64,000 nt of DNA from Anderseniella sp963698275 (GCA_963698275.1 CAVOQE010000009.1:620001-684000), one strand, 5' to 3'. Shown: positions 35,924 to 44,181, counted from the first letter of the stretch. Notes: generated by a model not told the origin, from the letters alone. Translations and numbers: made by a program.

Positions 35924-36652
35924 ATGAGAAAACGCATCGTCATAGTACTGCATCAGGAAACCTCGACGCCGGGCCGCGTCGGGATGAAGCTGATACAAAA
36001 GGGCTATGAGCTCGATATCCGCAAGCCTGCTCTGGGCGAGACCCTGCCGGACAACATCGAGGAGTATGCAGGCGCGGTCATTTTCGGTGGACCGATGAGC
36101 GCCAACGACGATAGCGAGCACCAGTATATTCGCACCGAAATCGACTGGATCGCCAAGCCGCTGGCGGCAGGCGTTCCGTTTCTCGGCATTTGTCTCGGTG
36201 GCCAGATGCTGGCCCGGCAACTGGGCGGCAAGGTTTTCGGGTTTCCCGATGACCGGGCCGAAATTGGTTATTACGGCATTTCTGCAACTACGCAAGGTGC
36301 CGTCTATGGCTCATGGCCACAAAAGGTCTACCAGTGGCATCGGGAAGGCTTTGAACTGGTTGACGGGGCGGTCTGCCTTGCCACATCTGAAGGGCACTTT
36401 CCGCATCAGGCATTCCGCTATGGCGATACTGCATTTGCCATTCAGTTCCACCCGGAGGTCACGCATAAGATGATGAACCGCTGGCTGGTCAAAGCCGAGG
36501 CAAGACTGGCATTGCCCGGTGCCCAGCCACGCGAAAGCCATTTCAGCGACCGCTTCGTCCATGACCCCTCAGTTGATGTGTGGCTGGACAGGTTTCTTGA
36601 CAATTGGCTGGCAAGCGCACAAACGCCGGTGTCAGTTCTGGCTGCGGAATAG
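35924..36652 (+). CDS. Class I glutamine amidotransferase (GMP synthase-like)
   Basis: A 242-residue class I amidotransferase domain. The nucleophile is the Cys in LGICLGGQMLA, with the His/Glu pair in IQFHPEVTHKM; AVIFGGPMSANDD is the oxyanion region. It is a stand-alone domain, not GuaA. In a polyamine-linked locus a gamma-glutamyl hydrolase role (like PuuD) is attractive, but the sequence is closer to the GMP-synthase-like group, so this is only inference. It is the last plus-strand gene before the small RNA candidate. Confidence 0.88.
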   Translation: MRKRIVIVLHQETSTPGRVGMKLIQKGYELDIRKPALGETLPDNIEEYAGAVIFGGPMSANDDSEHQYIRTEIDWIAKPLAAGVPFLGICLGGQMLARQLGGKVFGFPDDRAEIGYYGISATTQGAVYGSWPQKVYQWHREGFELVDGAVCLATSEGHFPHQAFRYGDTAFAIQFHPEVTHKMMNRWLVKAEARLALPGAQPRESHFSDRFVHDPSVDVWLDRFLDNWLASAQTPVSVLAAE

Positions 36653-36790
36653 GTCCTTTGTTGCAGGTTGTTGCATTTTGCAAAACCGGCCTGTGCAGTC
36701 TGCAAACAGGCGCTGACTGGTTCACTCACCCCAATGCTGCATATTGCGGTCTGTCAGCTCTTGCACACAATATTTAGCTGAAAACCGGTT

Positions 36791-36805
36791 TGGCACGATG
36801 ATTGC
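36791..36805 (+). promoter_or_regulatory. Sigma-54 (RpoN) -24/-12 promoter
   Basis: TGGCACG-N4-TTGC matches the sigma-54 core consensus at every fixed base with the correct 10-base spacing between GG and GC. Start of transcription would be near 36817 on the plus strand. About 110 bases upstream (36669-36681) is the perfect inverted repeat TTGCA-TTT-TGCAA, a candidate activator site. No coding gene lies downstream in this direction. Confidence 0.6.
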
Positions 36806-36816
36806 GTATCCCTCAG

Positions 36817-36898
36817 CAGCGTTGAGATTATTGTATAGCGTACTCAACCAGATTACACAGGAAGCGGAAGTGCCTCGTTCAGGCCTTCCGCTTTTTGT
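36817..36898 (+). ncRNA. Candidate sigma-54-dependent small RNA
   Basis: From the predicted start the transcript has a 5' hairpin (GTTGAG at 36821-36826 with CTCAAC at 36843-36848), a single-stranded stretch CAGATTACACAG, and a rho-independent terminator. No open reading frame of note is inside. The arrangement of RpoN promoter, two stem-loops and terminator within about 110 bases is that of an independent small RNA. RpoN dependence suggests nitrogen or related control. Known families could not be checked. Confidence 0.45.
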
Positions 36899-36900
36899 TT
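36862..36900 (+). terminator. Rho-independent terminator
   Basis: GCGGAAG at 36864-36870 pairs with CTTCCGC at 36885-36891, and GCCT at 36872-36875 with AGGC at 36881-36884, leaving a CGTTC loop and one bulged T. The T-rich tail TTTTTGTTT follows at once. The T-run lies only on the plus-strand side, so it does not serve the convergent cyclase operon. Confidence 0.85.
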
Positions 36901-36969
36901 GCAGCCTGCTTGCCAGGGCAACATGGGTTCAAGTGAACCCCTAAAGGTGCTCGATCATTTTGAAAGCGA

Positions 36970-38874
36970 TCAGGATGATTTTGCCACCGGCTTCAAACCA
37001 ACAGGCGTGAACACTTGCACCGGCTTGGCAAAGCCGGACAGTTCAATCCGGCCAACCGGTTCTATGCCCTCAACATGCCGCTGGGCAAAACCTGGTCCCA
37101 GCAACACCGGACAACCGGTCGCCTTGGTGGCGGACTCAAGCCGCGCCGACATGTTCACGCTTGACCCGATCGCGGTGTAGTCAAATCTGATGTCCGATCC
37201 GAAATTGCCCACCGAGCAGATGCCGGTCTCAATGCCGGCGCCTACACGTATCGGCGGTTTACCGTCTTTTTCACGCTGCACGTTCTCGATATCAAGGGAG
37301 GCACGGATTGCCAGCACCGCTTCCAGAGCGCGTTCCGTATGATCTGCCTGGTCTACCGGGGCGTTCCAGAATGCCAGAATCGCGTCTCCCATAAACTTGT
37401 CGATGGTTCCGTCGCGCTTGAAGATTTCCTGGCTCGCCAGTGTCAGGAACCGGTTTACCGTTGCATTGATTTCATCTGCGGGCAGGCTTTCGCTGCTTGA
37501 GGTGAAGCCACGCATATCCATCATCAGGACAGTGATTTCACGCTTCTCGGCACTGGTGGTCAGGTCACGCCGGGACTCGCTCAACATGGCGACAACATTT
37601 GGTGACAGGTATTGCGAAAACTGTCGTGACAATTGCCGCCGCCGGGCATCAGATTCGCTAAACAGGCTGTAGACCTCCGCCAGAGCCACAGCGGCCAGAC
37701 CGACTGCAGGCTGGACCGGTTCATATAACTGGGCCGACTGCAGATAGGCTGTGTAGCCCGCCAGCAATGGTGCCAGACACAGCACTATTCCGGCTGCCAG
37801 CAGCAGCCAGATTCGATTGGCAAAAAAGTATGATGCCGTCAGCAGCAGCAAAGCCGATACCACAAACCACAGGCGCTCGACCACCTTGGCATCACCCGGC
37901 TCAGACAGAAATTTGCCGTCCAGAAGCTGATTGGCGAGAACCGCGTGAATTTCGGCACCTGGCCGCGCCGCCACCGTAGGTGTTGTATGAAACTTGTCTA
38001 CGCCAAGCGCGTTTACCGACAGGATGGCGATTTTACCTTTGAGAACATCTCCGGCTTTGCCTGCCATGACATCAAGGGCTGATACTCGTGGTATTGGCGC
38101 GGCCTGTTCCCAAAGCCAGACCGCTCCCCCGTTTGATAAAGGTATGACAGTTTCATCAAGCTTCAGCGCTTCAAAACCGGACGGGCGAACCCGCAGGGCA
38201 TATCCGGTGCCTGACTTGTAAACCCTGGCAAGCTCCAGGCTGAAGGCGGGCCACAGTGCCAGTTGATCTGTCGTCTTTGATGCCCAGACCAGCGGAACCG
38301 TGCGCACAACACCATCGTTGTCCGAAACCGACCGGACAATACCCAGACCCGCTGCACCTGCCCGAATGGTTGCAGTGGACGATATGATACCCGGCTGCCA
38401 CGGCAGTGCTTCGGCATTACCATTTCCCACAACCACCCAGCCGACACTTGTGTCAGGTATGCTGGATCCGGGAAAGTCGCCAATACTGGTTGCAAGTATT
38501 GTTGGAGATGACGCAATGGCTCTGGCCAGTTGATCGTCACGAGCCGCGCCGCCAGGACTTTCATCCGGCTCCGAAAACAACACATCAACGCCAAGTACCG
38601 TTACGCCCGACGCATGAATTGCGCCTATCAGATCGGCAATCCGGTTTCGCGGCCACGGCCAGCGTCCTTCGACGCCTATCGTCTCATCATCAACACCAAC
38701 CACGACGACATTGTCAGCCGCAGCACTTCTCGGACTTAGTGTCTGATAGAAATCGAACGACTTTCCGCGCAGATCATCCAGGCTTGTGTCGAAAACAGTG
38801 TGAGACGCAACCAGCAGCACGATCAGACTGAGTACCCCCAATCGCGCACGGAAGCGGTCATACAGTTTGTTCAC
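36970..38874 (-). CDS. CHASE2-domain adenylate/guanylate cyclase
   Basis: A 634-residue membrane class III nucleotide cyclase. An N-terminal helix is followed by an extracytoplasmic CHASE2 sensor domain (from about residue 30; VVVVGVDDETIGVEGRWPWPR and VLGVDVLFSEPD are typical), then about three membrane helices (LWFVVSALLLLTASYFFANR onward), and a C-terminal cyclase domain. The cyclase has both metal aspartates, in VLMMDMRGFTSSSE and KFMGDAILAFWNAP, and the transition-state region SSVNMSARLESATKATG. It would make a cyclic nucleotide in response to a periplasmic signal. It follows the FecR and beta-barrel genes with 6-base and 19-base gaps, forming one operon. Confidence 0.92.
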   Translation of the reverse strand: MNKLYDRFRARLGVLSLIVLLVASHTVFDTSLDDLRGKSFDFYQTLSPRSAAADNVVVVGVDDETIGVEGRWPWPRNRIADLIGAIHASGVTVLGVDVLFSEPDESPGGAARDDQLARAIASSPTILATSIGDFPGSSIPDTSVGWVVVGNGNAEALPWQPGIISSTATIRAGAAGLGIVRSVSDNDGVVRTVPLVWASKTTDQLALWPAFSLELARVYKSGTGYALRVRPSGFEALKLDETVIPLSNGGAVWLWEQAAPIPRVSALDVMAGKAGDVLKGKIAILSVNALGVDKFHTTPTVAARPGAEIHAVLANQLLDGKFLSEPGDAKVVERLWFVVSALLLLTASYFFANRIWLLLAAGIVLCLAPLLAGYTAYLQSAQLYEPVQPAVGLAAVALAEVYSLFSESDARRRQLSRQFSQYLSPNVVAMLSESRRDLTTSAEKREITVLMMDMRGFTSSSESLPADEINATVNRFLTLASQEIFKRDGTIDKFMGDAILAFWNAPVDQADHTERALEAVLAIRASLDIENVQREKDGKPPIRVGAGIETGICSVGNFGSDIRFDYTAIGSSVNMSARLESATKATGCPVLLGPGFAQRHVEGIEPVGRIELSGFAKPVQVFTPVGLKPVAKSS

Positions 38875-38880
38875 AATTCA

Positions 38881-39705
38881 TCAGCCGGGAGAATCAGACA
38901 GGTTGGAGTAGAACGGGTAGCTGTCACCTGGAGGCCCGGTCCGGATGATCGGGCCGATACCACCGGGATCACGGCCTGTCGTGCCCGGATTAGGCAATTC
39001 CCCGGCCCAGCTCCGACAGGCAGCTATCCTGCTGGAACCAGCCCCGGCACAGCCGGCATCGACTTCAAGGCCGGGTCCCTTGTTGCCCGGCGCATTGGTG
39101 CCTGCCACTCGAGCTGGGCTATCGAGAATGTCCAAGGCGTTCTGAAGCTTGACCACATTGATCGAACTGCCATCGGAGACACAGGCAAAGCCAGGCTTGG
39201 TGATCACACGATCCTCGCCGTCAATGCTGCATGTCAGTTTGCCGGCGCGCAGAATACCGGTGGTCTGGCCATCTTCGATCTTTGCATCCACTATGCCACC
39301 GCGCACCCCGAGGATGACGTGAGGCGTGGTAATTCTCATCTTGCCTTTTTTGGAAACCTGGCCACCGAAAAACCTCGAGACGCCACGATCCATGCTGATG
39401 CCGAAATTACCGTTGCTGCCGGGGCTGTAAACAAACTCGTCAATTGTCAGATTCGAGTTCGGTCCCAGCTTCACGCTCGACTGGTCCTTGAAGACAATCA
39501 GGCCAAGGCCGGTTGCATTGCTGCGCAACCGGTCACCAAGTGACACGCCGGCCCCGACACCAATAACGCCGGCGCCGGCCTTTTTGATCTGGGTCTGCAC
39601 CGCCGTCATCTTGCCGACCGCTTCGGCAAATGCCCCTGCCGGTGCCAACACGCACAACAGTCCAGCGCAGGCGAGGCTTGCGATTACACGTGTATTGTTT
39701 TTCAT
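38881..39705 (-). CDS. FecR-domain periplasmic protein
   Basis: A 274-residue secreted protein. The signal peptide KNNTRVIASLACAGLLCVLAPAGAFA is cut near residue 28. The FecR-type beta-domain follows, seen in GVSLGDRLRSNATGLGLIVF, DQSSVKLGPNSNLTIDEFVYSP and RITTPHVILGVRGGIVDAKI. It lacks the membrane helix and anti-sigma N-terminus of true FecR. The last 80 residues are Gly/Pro-rich with a few cysteines. Placed between a cyclase and a beta-barrel gene, it may relay a signal or bind surface polymer. Confidence 0.85.
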   Translation of the reverse strand: MKNNTRVIASLACAGLLCVLAPAGAFAEAVGKMTAVQTQIKKAGAGVIGVGAGVSLGDRLRSNATGLGLIVFKDQSSVKLGPNSNLTIDEFVYSPGSNGNFGISMDRGVSRFFGGQVSKKGKMRITTPHVILGVRGGIVDAKIEDGQTTGILRAGKLTCSIDGEDRVITKPGFACVSDGSSINVVKLQNALDILDSPARVAGTNAPGNKGPGLEVDAGCAGAGSSRIAACRSWAGELPNPGTTGRDPGGIGPIIRTGPPGDSYPFYSNLSDSPG

Positions 39706-39724
39706 CTCGTCAGCCTTTTTGGCG

Positions 39725-41044
39725 TTAGAAGTTTTTCGTGAAGCTAATGCTTAGCGTATGCGACATCGAACCCGGATCGAAATCGCCAGGTCCAATACCG
39801 TCATACTCGTTCTCGCGAACCAGATACCCCACGTTAATTCTGTTATAGCCATCCAGATGGAATGCATGATCCCAGCTTGCCCGCCAGTACGTCCCGGTTC
39901 CGGCAGTTGCGACCGCGGGATTGACCACACCATCCCTAGAACTGAAGTCCCCATACGCCCCGGCAACCTGGTGTGTCCACAACGCACCAAACACCTGATA
40001 GGGCAGCACGCCGGCATAATTCAGCTCAATCTCACGCTGCCTGTTAACGGTGGTACCGCCATCGGTCGTTTCGCGCTGATAGCGCGCCGCCATGCCAATC
40101 GTATGTTCTGCCGTCAGACGTCTGCTGGCGCCGGCTTCGGCGCCAAAACGATGCTCTGAACTCAGGTTCGTTGACTGGCTCAGATTGGCGTAGGAAACGT
40201 CGCCATAAAACGACGTATCGACGGACGGCTGCACAATGGCGCGGACCGACGTGCCCAAAGCAACTTCGGAGACGCTGGGATTATAGGTCCGGAACTGTCC
40301 GAATGCCGACATCTGGATACGCACGGCATCCAGTTCCACCACCGGTACGCCCTTGTCCAGCGTAAAGGCGATCCGGCCGCGATGGTGTGCATAAATGCCG
40401 TTTACGGTATCGAAAAATGGTGGATCAAAGGGGTCGGGACCGCCCTGGTTGATGTCCTCATAGCGGCGTTCCACCAGTCCGGATGCCGACACCACCAGCA
40501 CGTCATTCAGTGGTGTATCCAGATCAATTTTCAGTGCCGTGTTGACAGAAGCGAACGGGTTCCAGTCCTGCCGGTCTCTCCAGCTATTGTTCTCCTGTTC
40601 CACGTCAAGCCATTTGGAGCGGATGCCGACGGTCATGTCGAGAACCCACTCAAACCCGCTCAACGCGCCGTTTACCTTGGCGGCAAGCTCCTCGGCCTGC
40701 TTGGTCTCCTCAGGTGTCAGGTCGCCGACCGAAAGTGCCACTTCCAAGTTCCGGGCTGCAAGTTCCCATGATCCGACATTGGTATAGACACTGGCAAGAT
40801 TGAGCCGTGCTCTGGCATCACGCGGATATTTGACCAGGTGCTGTTCAAGGGTGGAGATCGCCTGATCGTACTGGCCGACCTCAACCGCTTTCGACACAAA
40901 CCGGCCAAGCACACCGACATCTTCCGGAGAATCATATCTTTCCCGGAACACATCATCATAGTCGCTGGCCGACACTGCCGCGGGAAAACCAACGCTGGCA
41001 AACACAAGCATCATCGCAGCAATTGATTTCGATGTATTGAACAT
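39725..41044 (-). CDS. TPR plus outer-membrane beta-barrel protein
   Basis: A 439-residue exported protein. The ATG at 41044 begins a signal peptide (SKSIAAMMLVFASVGFPAAVSA). Residues about 30-130 form tetratricopeptide helices (AISTLEQHLVKYPRDARARLNLASVYTNVGSWELAARNLEVAL), and the remainder is beta-strand-rich with alternating aromatic residues, ending in SISFTKNF, an outer-membrane barrel signature with terminal Phe. This resembles surface-assembly TPR-barrel proteins (Slam-like layout), but a specific family is not established. It leads the barrel-FecR-cyclase operon. Confidence 0.82.
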   Translation of the reverse strand: MFNTSKSIAAMMLVFASVGFPAAVSASDYDDVFRERYDSPEDVGVLGRFVSKAVEVGQYDQAISTLEQHLVKYPRDARARLNLASVYTNVGSWELAARNLEVALSVGDLTPEETKQAEELAAKVNGALSGFEWVLDMTVGIRSKWLDVEQENNSWRDRQDWNPFASVNTALKIDLDTPLNDVLVVSASGLVERRYEDINQGGPDPFDPPFFDTVNGIYAHHRGRIAFTLDKGVPVVELDAVRIQMSAFGQFRTYNPSVSEVALGTSVRAIVQPSVDTSFYGDVSYANLSQSTNLSSEHRFGAEAGASRRLTAEHTIGMAARYQRETTDGGTTVNRQREIELNYAGVLPYQVFGALWTHQVAGAYGDFSSRDGVVNPAVATAGTGTYWRASWDHAFHLDGYNRINVGYLVRENEYDGIGPGDFDPGSMSHTLSISFTKNF

Positions 41045-41399
41045 GGCAATTGGGCCCGGCACGTTAAATGGCAATTCGTGAGCGAAGAATCCTTATCATG
41101 TCGTGACGTTAGTTTAAAGTCAGCATAAGACGATTCTCAAAAAGTGTTGCACTTCGGCCACACCATCCTGATCTACCAGACTGATCTCAGGAAATACCGC
41201 TAACGCCTTTAAAAATCACCACAAGATCAGTATGGTTTTTGATTGAATCAATCAAAAATCATAAAACTGATCGCTTCCAAAGTGCTAGAGCAACTTTATG
41301 GGTTCAATTGAACCCATGTTGCTCTGGCGCCTTTGCTTGCGCAATGCACACACCCCGGCTAAACCTTGCACACCAGTTTGCACCAACAAGGCCCGCATC
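41045..41399. other. Intergenic region between barrel gene and yggT
   Basis: A 355-bp gap between divergent genes. It contains palindromic repeat copy 2 (41225-41325) and, before it, AT-leaning sequence that probably holds the barrel-operon promoter. No convincing gene is present; the frames over the repeat are chance. Confidence 0.5.
41225..41325 (+). repeat. Dispersed intergenic palindromic repeat, copy 2
   Basis: GATCAG plus TATGGTTTTTGATTG (41225-41245), loop AAT, CAATCAAAAATCATA (41249-41263), three-base bulge AAA, CTGATC (41267-41272). Then a second hairpin: AGAGCAAC (41287-41294), the perfect 20-bp palindrome ATGGGTTCAATTGAACCCAT (41298-41317) and GTTGCTCT (41318-41325). It matches copy 1 at 9596-9689 in order, spacing and most bases. 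Confidence 0.85.
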
Positions 41400-41678
41400 A
41401 TGCTTTCTCTCCTGTGGCTGTTTGATCAGCTCGTATACATAATATTCTGGATCATCATCATCATGGTCGTGATGAGCTGGCTGATCGCGTTCAATGTGTT
41501 GAACAATTCAAACAATATCGTGCGGCAGATCAATTACACCCTGCACCGTCTGACCGAGCCATTGCTCGCTCCCATCAGGCGGTTCCTGCCCGATCTTGGC
41601 GGTATCGATCTGTCACCACTGGTCCTGCTTCTGGGGCTGATGTTCCTGCAAAGACTGCTGCACGAGTATCTGGTCTGA
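41400..41678 (+). CDS. YggT family membrane protein
   Basis: A 92-residue inner-membrane protein with two hydrophobic segments (LVYIIFWIIIIMVVMSWLI and LSPLVLLLGLMFLQRLL) flanking the motif LTEPLLAPIRRFLPDLGGIDLSP, the YggT signature. Family members are linked to cell division and osmotic resistance, but the mechanism is unknown. The ATG at 41400 starts the first helix; the frame upstream runs into the palindromic repeat and is not coding. It precedes folD. Confidence 0.9.
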   Translation: MLSLLWLFDQLVYIIFWIIIIMVVMSWLIAFNVLNNSNNIVRQINYTLHRLTEPLLAPIRRFLPDLGGIDLSPLVLLLGLMFLQRLLHEYLV

Positions 41679-41812
41679 TTTCCTTCCCCGTTTGTCGTCA
41701 TTGGAACCAACTCCGGCGCGGGCGGAACAGGTCTTTGTGGGAAGGTCCTGCAAAATGCTCCTCAGGGTCAGAACCCTCAGCTATTGAACATACGAAAAGG
41801 CATAGGAAATCC

Positions 41813-42697
41813 ATGTGCGCAGCCAAAGTCATCGACGGTAAAAAGTTTGCAGAAGGTCTTCGCGGACGCATCGCAACTGCTATTGCCGGCCTGAAATCCG
41901 AACACGGCCTGGAGCCTGGACTGGCCGTCGTGCTGGTTGGCGAAGACCCGGCCAGCCAGGTCTATGTGCGCAACAAGGCAAAACAGACCGTTGAAGTCGG
42001 CATGAAATCTGTCGAACACAAGATGGACGCCGCAACATCCGAGGCCGACCTGCTGGCCGTGATCGAACAACTCAACAACGACCCGACCATTCACGGCATA
42101 CTGGTGCAATTGCCATTGCCGGACCACATAGATGAAAACAAGGTCATCAACTCGATCAATCCCGAAAAGGACGTGGACGGGTTTCATGTGATCAATGCCG
42201 GGCGGCTGGCAACCGGCCAGGAATCGCTGGTGCCGTGCACGCCGGTTGGCAGCGTCATGCTGGCGAAAGACGCGCTTGGGTCCCTGTCGGGCCTGGAAGC
42301 GGTTGTGATCGGCAGATCGAACATTGTCGGCAAGCCGGTGGCCCAGTTGCTGCTGCAGGAAAACTGCACCGTGACAATTGCCCATAGCCGCACCAGGGAC
42401 CTGCCGGGCGTGGTACGCCGCGCAGATCTGGTGATCGCCGCCGTTGGCCGGGCAGAAATGGTCAAGGGTGACTGGCTGAAACCGGGCGCCTGCGTCATCG
42501 ATGTCGGCATCAACCGCATCGAGCGCGATGGCAAGAACCGCATTGTCGGCGATTGCGACTATGAAGACTGCGCAAGAACTGCCGGATCAATCACCCCGGT
42601 GCCTGGCGGCGTCGGCCCGATGACCATCGCCTGCCTGCTGCACAACACGGTTCACGCCGCCTGCGCCATCAAGGGTGTTCCTGTTCCAAAGATGTAG
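41813..42697 (+). CDS. folD: Bifunctional methylenetetrahydrofolate dehydrogenase/cyclohydrolase
   Basis: FolD interconverts 5,10-methylene-, methenyl- and 10-formyl-tetrahydrofolate. The 294-residue product has the catalytic YVRNKAKQTVEVGMKS (Tyr and Lys), the substrate QLPLPDHIDENKVINSINPEKDVDGFH block, the nucleotide loop VVIGRSNIVGKPVAQLL, and the C-terminal SITPVPGGVGPMTIACLL. The ATG at 41813 begins the conserved region; the 26-codon in-frame extension upstream is unconserved. Confidence 0.96.
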   Translation: MCAAKVIDGKKFAEGLRGRIATAIAGLKSEHGLEPGLAVVLVGEDPASQVYVRNKAKQTVEVGMKSVEHKMDAATSEADLLAVIEQLNNDPTIHGILVQLPLPDHIDENKVINSINPEKDVDGFHVINAGRLATGQESLVPCTPVGSVMLAKDALGSLSGLEAVVIGRSNIVGKPVAQLLLQENCTVTIAHSRTRDLPGVVRRADLVIAAVGRAEMVKGDWLKPGACVIDVGINRIERDGKNRIVGDCDYEDCARTAGSITPVPGGVGPMTIACLLHNTVHAACAIKGVPVPKM

Positions 42698-42718
42698 CGA
42701 CCCGACAAGCCGTCCGTC

Positions 42719-43249
42719 TTAACCGGTTGTTGCCCGCTCTATAGCCTCGACAATCAGCGCACGGGCTTCTTCGGCATTTCCCCAGCCGTCGGTGCGCGCC
42801 CACTTGCCTGCTTCCAGGTCCTTGTAGTGCTGGAAGAAATGCTCGATCTGCCGGACCTGTATTTCAGGAAGATCGGTGTAATCGCGCACTTTTTCGTATC
42901 GCATTGAAATGCGGCTGACCGGCACACCGATAATTTTTTCATCTCCGCCTGCCTCGTCGACCATTTTCATCACGCCGACCGGGCGTACCGCAATAACCGC
43001 CCCCGGTACCAGTGTGCGCTGCGAAACCACCAGCAGGTCTACCGGGTCGCCGTCTTCCGACAAGGTGTGCGGAATGAAACCGTAATTGCCCGGATAGCGC
43101 ATCGATGTATATAAAAACCGGTCCACCACCATCGTGCCGGCAGCTTTGTCCATTTCATACTTGATCGGCTCACCGCCAATCGGCACTTCGATGATGACGT
43201 TGACTTCTTCCGGCGGATTTGCCCCGATGGATATGGCGTCTATGCGCAT
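42719..43249 (-). CDS. ppa: Inorganic pyrophosphatase
   Basis: A 176-residue family I pyrophosphatase, hydrolysing PPi to phosphate in the cytosol. Active-site features are VIEVPIGGEPIKYEMDK near the N-terminus, the signature GDPVDLLVV with its two aspartates, and VVDRFLYTSMRYPGNYGFIPHTL. The length is family-normal. Its 5' side faces the inverted-repeat element. Confidence 0.96.
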   Translation of the reverse strand: MRIDAISIGANPPEEVNVIIEVPIGGEPIKYEMDKAAGTMVVDRFLYTSMRYPGNYGFIPHTLSEDGDPVDLLVVSQRTLVPGAVIAVRPVGVMKMVDEAGGDEKIIGVPVSRISMRYEKVRDYTDLPEIQVRQIEHFFQHYKDLEAGKWARTDGWGNAEEARALIVEAIERATTG

Positions 43250-43317
43250 CTGATTTCCTTCATATGCGGGTGTGGCAAGGTGGCACCTGAGAGAGGCACC
43301 AATTTTATGGAGACCCT

Positions 43318-43584
43318 AGGGTCAGGACTCATTGATCTTATGCAATTCTGTTTGAAAGAAAACATTCGAATGGTGTTGAAAAAGCGCAAGACAAGGCTTT
43401 TTGCCTTTTCGAGCATTTTTCGACTTCAGGCGGGTGTTTTCTTTCAAACCCGAAGGGCGGGGTCTATTTTGCCCCTGACAGCGTTGAAAGGTCTTGAAAA
43501 CCGGGCGGTTTCCTGCGACCTCTCGCCTTGTCAGAAGCAAAATATCCTCCCGCAGAATGGATAAGATCAATGAGTCCTGACCCT
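43318..43584. repeat. 267-bp inverted-repeat (MITE-like) element
   Basis: The ends are a perfect 24-bp inverted repeat: AGGGTCAGGACTCATTGATC... at 43318-43341 and its complement ending TGAGTCCTGACCCT at 43561-43584. The repeat extends imperfectly inward (TTAT-GCAATTCTG against TTAT-CCATTCTG). Inside is a second perfect 14-bp inverted repeat, TTTGAAAGAAAACA and TGTTTTCTTTCAAA (at about 43351 and 43436). It encodes no convincing protein. The nested palindromes fit a non-autonomous mobile element. No clear target-site duplication was seen. Confidence 0.75.
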
Positions 43585-43590
43585 GATAGC

Positions 43591-44181
43591 ATGAGAACAC
43601 TGCTCTTGACTGCCTGTACTCTCGTCGCACTCGCTTTGCCGGTTCATGCCGGCCAGATGACCAGCGCCTACACCAAGCTGGATTTCAAGAAAACCTGCAA
43701 GATTCTCGAAGAGATTGAAGAAGGCGGATCGGTCTCCATGCTGTGTGACGGCTACAATGATTATCCCGTCCATTTCGCCGAAGGCGACCTGCGCCATTCG
43801 GTACAGTTCGGGCATGTTGAAACCGGCGGAGACGGCATCTGGCAGAGTTTTGCCCAGTGGAACCGGGTCGCGGAAACCATTGAATGGCGGTTGCAGGACG
43901 ACAAGCCGGTCGCTGCAATCCTGCGCTGGTTCGTTGAAAATACCAACGACGCAGGGTCGGCTGATCCGGCCAGGGTCGGACAGGTACTCGTGGTATCACG
44001 CGTTGGTCAGCAAGCCGATAAACGAGCCTGCGTAGTCGGTTATGTCGATGCACTGGCAAACCAGAATGCCAATGTCCTGGCACGCGAAGTGGCCGACAGC
44101 CTGGCGTCGGGTTTCATCTGCGGGACCGACAAGGCCGAGTTTCATGGGGTGCGCGGCCGCCTGTCAGGTGATCCCAGCTAG
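43591..44181 (+). CDS. Hypothetical secreted protein
   Basis: A 196-residue protein that I do not recognise. The ATG at 43591 starts a clear signal peptide (RTLLLTACTLVALALPVHA, cut near residue 20). The mature domain has three or four cysteines (CKILEEIEE, MLCDGYND, ACVVGYVDA, GFICGTD) that could form disulphides, and a mixed fold. The inverted-repeat element ends only six bases before the ATG, so its 5' leader is supplied by the element, and no strong ribosome site is visible. Its last seven codons are duplicated beyond a repeat array downstream. Confidence 0.8.
   Translation: MRTLLLTACTLVALALPVHAGQMTSAYTKLDFKKTCKILEEIEEGGSVSMLCDGYNDYPVHFAEGDLRHSVQFGHVETGGDGIWQSFAQWNRVAETIEWRLQDDKPVAAILRWFVENTNDAGSADPARVGQVLVVSRVGQQADKRACVVGYVDALANQNANVLAREVADSLASGFICGTDKAEFHGVRGRLSGDPS
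44161..44181 (+). repeat. Left copy of 21-bp direct repeat
   Basis: CTGTCAGGTGATCCCAGCTAG, the last six codons and stop of the secreted-protein gene, recurs at 44523-44543 with two mismatches. The two copies bracket the hairpin array. Confidence 0.7.

Noticed and set aside
41735..41812. N-terminal extension of folD
   Set aside because: Not conserved with the family; the ATG at 41813 starts the known domain.
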